A stretch of DNA of 55,714 bases from positions 1-55,714 of the forward strand of contig CAZJJG010000008.1 in the NCBI GenBank assembly GCA_964546275.1. The letters run 5' to 3'. The stretch is from MED-G78 sp964546275. GTDB lineage: Bacteria; Pseudomonadota; Gammaproteobacteria; Magnimaribacterales; D2472. Below, piece after piece: positions 22,945-30,331 of the stretch (position 1 is the first letter of the stretch; every line of letters starts with the position of its first letter). The notes under the pieces were generated by a model. The model did no database searches and was not told the DNA's origin. It was given only the letters and a program-made list of their open reading frames with translations. The position numbers were made by a program, and so were the translations under genes.

Positions 22945-24776
22945 TAGACCTTCAAGAACGTTTTATTGAAAGAAGGAGTTTCATCTTTAGGTTATTTATA
23001 GTTTATTTGATGTTTGGTTTTCTTTTTTTAATAATTCTCTATCAAGTATTCCAGCTTCAGGTATCCAATTATTCAGATTATGAGATAGCTGCTCTAGAAA
23101 ATAAAACTCATGAGATGAATATTCAGCCAGTTAGAGGGATTATTTACGATAGGCACGGAACCATCCTAGTTAAAAATATTCCAACTTTTAACTTAATAGC
23201 AATTCCTAATAAAATTGATGATCCAGAATTTTTTATAACTCAAATTAAATCATTTATCGACATCACTGAAGAAGAGGAAGAAATTTTCTATGAAAAGTTT
23301 AAAAGCAAAGCTAGATATAACAGAGAGTTAGTAGTTAAAACAAATTTAAATCAGCAGCAGATAGCAAGCTTTGAGGTTCGAAGACATAATTATCCAAATC
23401 TGTTAGTTGAGAAAAGATATTCTAGACATACCGATTACCCTAAAGTGCTGTCGCATGTTCTCGGGTATATCGGATCTCCCTCTGATAACGAATTAACCAA
23501 TATTCTTTCAGAAGCAATTTATCCCAGACAGGAAACCATTTTTAGTTATGCAAATGGCTTTATTTCTGGAAAAAGCGGTCTTGAAAAAACATTTGATAAT
23601 ATCCTCAGAGGTCAATTTGGAGAAAAAGTATACGAGGTAGATGCAAGAGGAAAACTTTTAAAAGAAATTAGTCAGATAAATCCGATAGATGGAGACAGTA
23701 TCTTCACATCTATTGATCTTGGTTCTCATATTGCTGCCGATAAAGCATTACAGGATAGAATGGGTGCGGTAGTCGCAGTAGAGATAGAGACTGGAGCGAT
23801 AGTTACATTATTTAGCTCTCCATCATATTCAATTAATGATTTATCTAATGGTATTACCAGTGAAAAATTCTCTTCTTTAATCAACAATCCGAATAAACCT
23901 TTTTTTAATAGAGCACTAAGAGGAAGTTATCCGCCTGCATCTACTATCAAGCCTGCTTTAGGAATTTTTGGAATACAAAATGAATTAATTAATTGGAATT
24001 ATTCAATTCAGGATCCAGGATTTTTTACTTTACCTGAAGATGGAAGAATATATCGAGGATGGAAAAAGGGAGGTCATGGAGAAGTAAACTTAGAAAAAGC
24101 TATAGTGGTGAGTTCAAATACATTCTTCTTTTCTTTAGCCTATAGAGCAGATATTGACGAACTTGGAGACCATCTTAAAAAACTTGGATTTGGAAAAAAA
24201 GTTTGTTTGGACTGTTTCGATGAGTATGCAGGCTATGTCCCAACCCCTCAATGGAAAAGAAATAATTTTAATTCAGGATGGTCCAGGGGAGATACAGTTA
24301 ACCTTGGAGTAGGACAAGGATATATGGAATCAACCCCAATACAATTAGCATACTACAGCAGCATTCTTGCAAATAAAGGAAGTGTTAAGGAATTATCAAT
24401 AGTGCAATCTTCTAAAAAGAAAAGTACTAAAGTTATAGAATTAAATAATTTTAATAAAAATGATTGGTCTCAATTACATAATGCCATGACTAATGTTATT
24501 GATTCTTCTTCTGGAACATCTAGAAGATTAAAAGATCTTAAATCATTTCAAGTTGCAGCAAAATCAGGAACAGCAGAGTTAGTTAGTTTAGATAGTAAAG
24601 AAGATTATTTATTAATTCGAAAAAATAAAACTCAAAGAGATCACGCAATAATGATTGCATTTGGACCCATGCCTAACCCAAAATATGCTGTAAGTGTTGT
24701 TATAGAAAATGGAGAAAGTGGCGGAGCTGTTGCTGGCCCAGTTGCTATAGCAGTTTTAAAGGAATTAATTGAATAA
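22941..24776 (+). CDS. mrdA: Penicillin-binding protein 2 (elongasome transpeptidase)
   Basis: This is a 611-residue class B PBP. It has an N-terminal membrane anchor (about 15-37), a dimerisation/pedestal domain starting with PVRGIIYDRHG, and a transpeptidase domain. The active-site Ser334 is in STIK (SxxK), with SSN near 390 and KSGTAE near the end. It crosslinks peptidoglycan during side-wall growth with RodA. An ATGA overlap joins it to rlmH, and a TAATG overlap joins it to rodA. The length is typical. Confidence 0.96.
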   Translation: MIDLQERFIERRSFIFRLFIVYLMFGFLFLIILYQVFQLQVSNYSDYEIAALENKTHEMNIQPVRGIIYDRHGTILVKNIPTFNLIAIPNKIDDPEFFITQIKSFIDITEEEEEIFYEKFKSKARYNRELVVKTNLNQQQIASFEVRRHNYPNLLVEKRYSRHTDYPKVLSHVLGYIGSPSDNELTNILSEAIYPRQETIFSYANGFISGKSGLEKTFDNILRGQFGEKVYEVDARGKLLKEISQINPIDGDSIFTSIDLGSHIAADKALQDRMGAVVAVEIETGAIVTLFSSPSYSINDLSNGITSEKFSSLINNPNKPFFNRALRGSYPPASTIKPALGIFGIQNELINWNYSIQDPGFFTLPEDGRIYRGWKKGGHGEVNLEKAIVVSSNTFFFSLAYRADIDELGDHLKKLGFGKKVCLDCFDEYAGYVPTPQWKRNNFNSGWSRGDTVNLGVGQGYMESTPIQLAYYSSILANKGSVKELSIVQSSKKKSTKVIELNNFNKNDWSQLHNAMTNVIDSSSGTSRRLKDLKSFQVAAKSGTAELVSLDSKEDYLLIRKNKTQRDHAIMIAFGPMPNPKYAVSVVIENGESGGAVAGPVAIAVLKELIE

Positions 24777-25873
24777 TGAGATTATTAAAATTTAAACGCT
24801 TCAATCTTTTCTATGATCCATATCTCCTATTATCGATAATATTATTATCGATAATAGGGCTTATAGTTCTATTTAGTGCCTCTCAAGGCAATACCAATAT
24901 TATTGTTAAGCAATCCATATTTGTTTTTCTAGGTATTATTTTAATGATAGGTGTTAGTCAGCCAGATCCAGTTTTTTATAAAAATTTTTCTGGGATTTTT
25001 TTAATATTTTCTATTTTTTTAGTTATCCTAACCATCATATTTGGCAATGAGATCAATGGAGCAAAGCGTTGGCTAGATTTAGGCTTTTTCACACTTCAAC
25101 CTTCAGAGTTAGTAAAAATTGCACTTCCTATTTATCTTGCATCTTACCTTTATGATAAATCCCTTCCAATAAATCTTAGACATACCCTTATTTCTATTTT
25201 AGCAATTGCTCTATCTTTCTTTCTTATAGTTTTTCAGCCAGATCTTGGAACAAGTATTGTTATCCTTTTAGCTGGTTTTTATGTGCTTTTTTTAGCCGGC
25301 TTAAGCTGGAAATTTATAGGTTCTGCATTTGCAGCTTTTATACTTTCCTTGCCTTATTTATGGAATAACTTGCTTGAGCCTTTTCAAAGACAAAGAATAG
25401 CTACACTTTTTAATCCAGATGCTGATCCATTTGGTACAGGTTGGAATATAACTCAATCTAAAATAGCTATTGGCTCTGGCGGCATATTTGGCAAAGGATA
25501 CGGCGCTGGCTCTCAGGCTCACCTTGATTTCCTACCTGAAACTAAAACAGATTTTATCTTTGCAGTTATAGCCGAAGAGTTTGGATTTCTTGGAACAGTG
25601 GTTTTGATGTCGATATACTTTTTCATTTTATTTAGATGCTTTTATTTATCCTTTAATGCTCGAGATAGATTTTGTAGACTAGCAATTGGAGGACTCAGCT
25701 TAATTTTTGTTACAACAATATTTGTTAATTTAGGAATGGTAGTTGGAATCCTTCCAGTAGTTGGAATGCCTTTACCGTTTATCAGTATGGGAGGAACATC
25801 ACTACTATCATTCTATATTGCGTTTGGTATTATTATCTCAATGGCTTCACATAAAAAATTAATTCAACAATGA
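24776..25873 (+). CDS. mrdB: Rod-shape peptidoglycan glycosyltransferase RodA
   Basis: This is a 365-residue SEDS-family enzyme with about ten membrane segments. It polymerises glycan strands as partner of PBP2. Recognisable segments are GAKRWLDLG, QPSELVKIALPIYLA, QPDLGTSIV, and the long loop with FGTGWNITQSKIAIGSGG, FLPETKTDFIFAVIAEEFGF, and LPFISMGGTS. Codons 17-28 contain a perfect 33-bp palindrome (24826-24858), encoding a repeated LLSII. It overlaps mltB by 4 bp. Confidence 0.96.
   Translation: MRLLKFKRFNLFYDPYLLLSIILLSIIGLIVLFSASQGNTNIIVKQSIFVFLGIILMIGVSQPDPVFYKNFSGIFLIFSIFLVILTIIFGNEINGAKRWLDLGFFTLQPSELVKIALPIYLASYLYDKSLPINLRHTLISILAIALSFFLIVFQPDLGTSIVILLAGFYVLFLAGLSWKFIGSAFAAFILSLPYLWNNLLEPFQRQRIATLFNPDADPFGTGWNITQSKIAIGSGGIFGKGYGAGSQAHLDFLPETKTDFIFAVIAEEFGFLGTVVLMSIYFFILFRCFYLSFNARDRFCRLAIGGLSLIFVTTIFVNLGMVVGILPVVGMPLPFISMGGTSLLSFYIAFGIIISMASHKKLIQQ
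24826..24858. repeat. Perfect 33-bp palindrome inside rodA
   Basis: The sequence has 16-bp arms with a single central base. It is built from two copies of the self-complementary 14-mer TATTATCGATAATA. It lies 50 bp into the rodA coding region. In RNA it can form a long stem with a very tight turn, and in DNA it could extrude as a cruciform. No other perfect palindrome of this length was noticed in the window. Confidence 0.9.
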
Positions 25874-26904
25874 AATATCTTTTATCCATATTTCTTATCT
25901 TTAGTTCTTTTATAGCTTCGGATTATTCAGAACATCCGGAGGCGCAAGATTTAATTGATATCCTTGTAAACGATCATGGTTTTGAAAAAACATACGTAAT
26001 TGATGTATTAAAGTCAGCAAAAAGAAAAGACAAGATATTAGAATCAATGTCATCACCTGCTGAATTTACATGGACATGGGATAGATATAAGAAGCTCTTT
26101 ATTGAAGATAAAAGAATTGCTAACGGAATTAATTTTATTACTGATAATAAAGATCTATTTGATCAAGTGGAAAAAGAATTTGGAGTCCCAAGAGAAATCA
26201 TTACTTCGATACTGGGTGTAGAAACAAGGTATGGAAAAATTAAAGGTAGTTATAGAGTTCTAGATAGTCTTGCAACATTAGGGTTTGATTTTCCAAGAAG
26301 ATCAAAATTTTTTAAGAGTGAATTAGTAGAATTTTTTCAGCTAACTCAAGAAAATAATCTGGATATTTTTTCAGTTGAGGGTTCGTATGCCGGTGCTATG
26401 GGCTATGGTCAATTTATCTCATCTAGCTATAGAGCATACGCAATTGACTATGATGGCGATGGTTATGCTGACTTATTTAACTCAGTTCCAGATGCAGTGG
26501 CAAGTGTGGCAAATTATTTAAAAGTTCATGGCTGGAAGAGGAATGCAAATATAGTTCAGCAAGTTAAATTTAATAATGTCAGAAAGCCATATAAACACAA
26601 TAAAGAATCTAAGAAATTTATACCCCTTATGTTTACCGAAAGAGAGCAAAAGATGTATGTAGTTGCAGAAGGAGATTCCTTATTAGATATAGCTATAGCT
26701 AATAATTTGAGCTTGAATGAAATTCAGTCATTAAATGATTTAGATAACACAGACTTTATTCGAGTAGGGCAAGAACTTATCTTGAATAAGAAAAAAGATC
26801 TTTATTTTGTAGGTGATGATAACTTTATCGCCATTACCAAATATAATATTAGCCACTTTTACGCCATGGCAGTATATTATTTATCATTAGAGCTAAAATC
26901 ATGA
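25870..26904 (+). CDS. mltB: Lytic transglycosylase B with an internal LysM domain
   Basis: This 344-residue protein has a signal peptide (about 1-17) without a clear lipobox. The MltB/Slt35 catalytic domain includes Glu118 in GVETRYGK, the YAGAMGYGQFISSSY segment and an EF-hand-like DYDGDGYADLFNS (193-205). A LysM domain (about 262-306, YVVAEGDSLLDIA to VGQELIL) lies between the main catalytic part and the family's normal C-terminal strand (FVGDDNFIAITKYNISHFYAMAVY, about 313-336). The peptidoglycan-binding module is thus inserted within the enzyme rather than appended. It cleaves glycan strands to 1,6-anhydromuropeptides. It lies between mrdB and dacA with 4-bp overlaps on both sides. Confidence 0.88.
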   Translation: MKYLLSIFLIFSSFIASDYSEHPEAQDLIDILVNDHGFEKTYVIDVLKSAKRKDKILESMSSPAEFTWTWDRYKKLFIEDKRIANGINFITDNKDLFDQVEKEFGVPREIITSILGVETRYGKIKGSYRVLDSLATLGFDFPRRSKFFKSELVEFFQLTQENNLDIFSVEGSYAGAMGYGQFISSSYRAYAIDYDGDGYADLFNSVPDAVASVANYLKVHGWKRNANIVQQVKFNNVRKPYKHNKESKKFIPLMFTEREQKMYVVAEGDSLLDIAIANNLSLNEIQSLNDLDNTDFIRVGQELILNKKKDLYFVGDDNFIAITKYNISHFYAMAVYYLSLELKS

Positions 26905-28052
26905 AAAAAATATTATCATTATTAATACTATCTCAATCACTGATGATGCAGGCACAGTCGTTTGTTCCTAATCCACCTGAATTAGATTTAAAAAGTTATA
27001 TATTAATTGAACCAAATACTAATACAGTTATTGCTGAATTTAATTCAGATGCTCAAATAGAGCCAGCAAGTATGACAAAAGTTATGACGAGTTATGTAAT
27101 AGCCGATCAAATATCTAATGATCTTATAAGATTAGAAGATGAAGTTTTAATTAGTAATAAAGCCTGGAGAATGGAAGGTTCCAGAATGTTTATTGAGGCT
27201 GGTAAAAGGGTTCCAGTATCTAAATTATTAAAAGGCATTATTATTCAATCAGGGAATGATGCTTCTGTAGCCATGGCTGAATATGCAGGTGGTACAGAGG
27301 ATGGATTTGTAGATCTTATGAATGCTTATGCAGGATCTTTAGGTTTAAGGAATTCACTTTTCCAAAATTCAACAGGGTTACCGGACGCAAATCATTTCAC
27401 AAGCACAAGCGACTTAGCAAAACTTACAGCTAGTTTTATAAAAAATTTCCCTGAACACTACGCTATATATAAAGAAAAACAGTATACATATAACGATATT
27501 AAACAGCTCAATAGAAATAGGCTCTTATGGAAAGATGATTCTTCAGACGGTGTTAAGACTGGCCATACTGAATCAGCAGGCTACTGCTTAATAGGCTCAG
27601 CAAAAAGGGGTGATATGAGATTAATCACTGTGGTTGCCGGAAGTCCATCTGATAATGCTAGGTTTGATAGTTCACAAAGACTTTTGGAGTATGGGTTTAG
27701 ATTTTTTGCAACCCAGAAACAATTATCAAAAGACCAAGCTCTTAAAGATATAAGAGTTTGGGGTGGTCAATCTGAATCAGTTCAAATAGGCTCAGCAGAA
27801 GATGTCTATATTACTCTTCCAAGAATGGCATTTAAGAATTTAACAGTGAATTATAATTATAAAAATAATCTAAAGGCTCCTATTCAAAAAGGTCAGGTTA
27901 TAGGCTCCATTGATATTATTAGTGAAGATAAGGTTGTTACTACTTCTGAGTTAGTGGCTCTAGCAGATGTTGAGGCGAAAGGTTTTTTTGGAAGACTTTG
28001 GTCGAGCATATGGTTGTGGGTGCTTAATCTCTTTGGGCTAGCTGGTGACTAA
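26901..28052 (+). CDS. dacA: D-alanyl-D-alanine carboxypeptidase (PBP5/6 type)
   Basis: This is a 383-residue low-molecular-mass PBP. It has a signal peptide (about 1-18), active-site Ser57 in SMTK, SGN (117-119) and KTG (219-221). A C-terminal beta domain follows, then an amphipathic membrane-anchor helix (FFGRLWSSIWLWVLNLFGL). It trims the terminal D-alanine from peptidoglycan pentapeptides. It overlaps both neighbours (mltB by 4 bp, dat by 8 bp). Confidence 0.95.
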   Translation: MKKILSLLILSQSLMMQAQSFVPNPPELDLKSYILIEPNTNTVIAEFNSDAQIEPASMTKVMTSYVIADQISNDLIRLEDEVLISNKAWRMEGSRMFIEAGKRVPVSKLLKGIIIQSGNDASVAMAEYAGGTEDGFVDLMNAYAGSLGLRNSLFQNSTGLPDANHFTSTSDLAKLTASFIKNFPEHYAIYKEKQYTYNDIKQLNRNRLLWKDDSSDGVKTGHTESAGYCLIGSAKRGDMRLITVVAGSPSDNARFDSSQRLLEYGFRFFATQKQLSKDQALKDIRVWGGQSESVQIGSAEDVYITLPRMAFKNLTVNYNYKNNLKAPIQKGQVIGSIDIISEDKVVTTSELVALADVEAKGFFGRLWSSIWLWVLNLFGLAGD

Positions 28053-28875
28053 TAAAATCCAAGGAATCTATCAGGGTAAGTTAGATAATCTTGATAACAT
28101 AAAAGTCTCACCCTTAAGCAGAGCATATCTTTTTTCAGACAGTCTCTATGAAGTCATTCCTTTTCAAGATAAAAAATTTATTTATTTCCAACAACATATT
28201 GATAGATTAATTTACAGCTCATCAGAATTAAAAATTTCAATTAATATTGAACAAATACAAAAAGAGATAATTTGTCTATTAGACCAATCAAAACACAAAA
28301 ATGGATACATTTATTATCAAGTTTCAAGAGGAATAGATGCAATCAGATCTCATATCTATGATTCAGGAATATCTTGTGAGACGTTTGGTTATCTCATGCC
28401 CTTAGAATTCAAATCTAAACCTTTAAAAGTGGCCATTTGCAATGATATTAGGTGGGGGAGGTGTGATATCAAAACAACATCATTGCTAGGTAATGTGCTT
28501 CAGATGAATAATGCTTCTCAAGATGACTGTGATGAGATTATCATGCATAAAGATAATCTTCTTACAGAGGGAGGAGCAAGTAATATCTTTTTTGTAAAAG
28601 ATAATAAAATTCACACTCCTTGTCTATCAAAACAGATTCTACCAGGAATCACTCGCGCAATTCTTATTGAGATTATTAAGGAAAATAAAATGCCTTTTGA
28701 GGAAGGTAGCTACCACATTGATGAATTAAAAGATGCATCATGCATCTGGTTTACTAGCTCAACTAAAGGAGTAGCTCCAGTTAGTGAAGTTATTAATTCT
28801 AAAAATATTTTAGATTTAGATAATGAATTAATGAAAAGATGTCAGGATCTATTCCAAAAGAAAATAGCTAGCTAG
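28045..28875 (+). CDS. dat: D-amino-acid aminotransferase (class IV)
   Basis: This 276-residue fold-type IV PLP enzyme closely follows D-alanine aminotransferase. It has RWGRCDIKTTSLLGNVL with the PLP lysine, and LLTEGGASNIFFVKDNKIHTP. The likely reaction is D-alanine + 2-oxoglutarate to pyruvate + D-glutamate. Its 8-bp overlap with dacA, which releases D-alanine, suggests recycling into D-glutamate or central carbon. The enzyme could also be a branched-chain or 4-amino-4-deoxychorismate family member, but the motif set favours Dat. The 3' end overlaps holA by 8 bp. Confidence 0.85.
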   Translation: MTNKIQGIYQGKLDNLDNIKVSPLSRAYLFSDSLYEVIPFQDKKFIYFQQHIDRLIYSSSELKISINIEQIQKEIICLLDQSKHKNGYIYYQVSRGIDAIRSHIYDSGISCETFGYLMPLEFKSKPLKVAICNDIRWGRCDIKTTSLLGNVLQMNNASQDDCDEIIMHKDNLLTEGGASNIFFVKDNKIHTPCLSKQILPGITRAILIEIIKENKMPFEEGSYHIDELKDASCIWFTSSTKGVAPVSEVINSKNILDLDNELMKRCQDLFQKKIAS

Positions 28876-29884
28876 CGCCAAGCCTGCAAATAAGAGATTC
28901 TAACTCTAACCAAAAATCTTTTTTAACGAGACCTTTTAAACAGAGGTCTAAGTCATATATATACTTTTGCATAAGATTTAGATCTTCTTGAGTTTGATTT
29001 TTAATAAATGACAAGTAGTCATTCATTTTTGATTGCCAGACCCCATTATTTTTTAAATATGTTTGGGGACTTTTTTCATGAGATGCCAAGGAAGCTAGAT
29101 TTGTTATTTTACCCAAAATGAAAACTAACAAAGGTCCACTATAACTATCTGCCTTCCTTAATGATTTAACTATTTCAAGTGCCCTTACTGTTTTACCTTG
29201 AAGGATTGCGTCCTCTAATTCAAATGGGCTAAATTCAGCAGAATTTATCATATGATTCGTAATATCAGATAGATCTTTTTTATCTTCATCTGAATCTAGA
29301 TACAATAATTTTAGGAGTTGAATTTCATTTTGTTGAGCTACTAAATTACCTGAATTCATATCAGACAATAGTCTAATAACTTCTGATCTAAAATTATCAG
29401 GTATAAAAGCTAGATTCTTCTTTAACCATATCTGCTCCTCGAATGATTTTAGTTTTTTACATTCCACTATAAGAGATTCAGCTTCCATTTTTTTTGCCCA
29501 CTTCGATGACAAACTTAGTTTTTCAGAATGGCTGTTTATAATAATGCTGATATTTTCAGAAATATGTAAATTATCTGTAAAGATCTCTGTAATAGCATCA
29601 GGCAACTTTCCTGATACATGTCTTAGCTCAATTATTAAATTAGATCCAAATAGCGATCCCCCAGCATTAGCAGCAATTGTAGGTTTTATCTCTTTAAAAT
29701 TTTCCTGATCTATAACAACTTTCTCTACAAACCCTCTAGAAGATAAGGTTTCTAGTATTCTAGATTTAACATGATTTTTTAGGATAATTTCAGATCCGAA
29801 GATATAGAAGATATTTGGAGATTTTCCAATATGCTTGCCTAGATTAATTGCTTCACATTTCAAGAATCTTAACCTCGAAAACAA
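28868..29884 (-). CDS. holA: DNA polymerase III delta subunit
   Basis: This is a 338-residue clamp-loader subunit that opens the sliding clamp. The N-terminal part (IFYIFGSEIILKNHVKSRIL), the degenerate AAA+ middle and the C-terminal helical collar (KNQTQEDLNLMQKYIYDLDLCLKG) match HolA, which is poorly conserved overall. Position supports the call: it follows lptE and leuS in the canonical gammaproteobacterial order. It starts 32 bp inside lptE and converges on dat. Confidence 0.88.
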   Translation of the reverse strand: MFSRLRFLKCEAINLGKHIGKSPNIFYIFGSEIILKNHVKSRILETLSSRGFVEKVVIDQENFKEIKPTIAANAGGSLFGSNLIIELRHVSGKLPDAITEIFTDNLHISENISIIINSHSEKLSLSSKWAKKMEAESLIVECKKLKSFEEQIWLKKNLAFIPDNFRSEVIRLLSDMNSGNLVAQQNEIQLLKLLYLDSDEDKKDLSDITNHMINSAEFSPFELEDAILQGKTVRALEIVKSLRKADSYSGPLLVFILGKITNLASLASHEKSPQTYLKNNGVWQSKMNDYLSFIKNQTQEDLNLMQKYIYDLDLCLKGLVKKDFWLELESLICRLGAS

Positions 29885-30302
29885 GCTGACGAATTAACTC
29901 ACTTTGCAGGGCTTTTTCTAACTCTTTTATAGTTTCTTTTTCAGCCAAAGGATTTAATTCATTAGAGCTGTAGTTCGTTATGGCAGTTAAATCCTTTGTA
30001 ACCTCATTACCATTTTTAGTAATAACAATAATAATTTCAGCTTTTAATTCGCCTTCTAAAGCTCGCAAAGCAGAGCCTCCATATATTTGACGCTCTTTAA
30101 AGGAATATTTTTTGATATCCAGGGATATATTATTTATTTTATTTATATCAATTACTTTAAATTTAATCTTCATAGATTCAGGAATATTTTCAGAAAAAAT
30201 AATTTGACCCACCTCTAACTGATCTTGATTTTGAATCGGCATGAAGCCACAACTGGAAAGACCAATTAACATCAAGGATAGTAATATAAAGCTTTTTTTC
30301 AT
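29853..30302 (-). CDS. lptE: LPS-assembly lipoprotein LptE
   Basis: This is a 149-residue lipoprotein. The signal peptide ends in a lipobox (LSSC, Cys18), followed by GFMPIQNQ and a short alpha/beta domain with a C-terminal helix (KELEKALQSELIRQLVF). LptE plugs the LptD barrel and delivers LPS to the outer leaflet. Sequence conservation is low; the leuS-lptE-holA order is the main support together with the lipobox. Confidence 0.85.
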   Translation of the reverse strand: MKKSFILLSLMLIGLSSCGFMPIQNQDQLEVGQIIFSENIPESMKIKFKVIDINKINNISLDIKKYSFKERQIYGGSALRALEGELKAEIIIVITKNGNEVTKDLTAITNYSSNELNPLAEKETIKELEKALQSELIRQLVFEVKILEM

Positions 30303-30331
30303 TTAACTGAGTTAGATATTTACATCAATAA

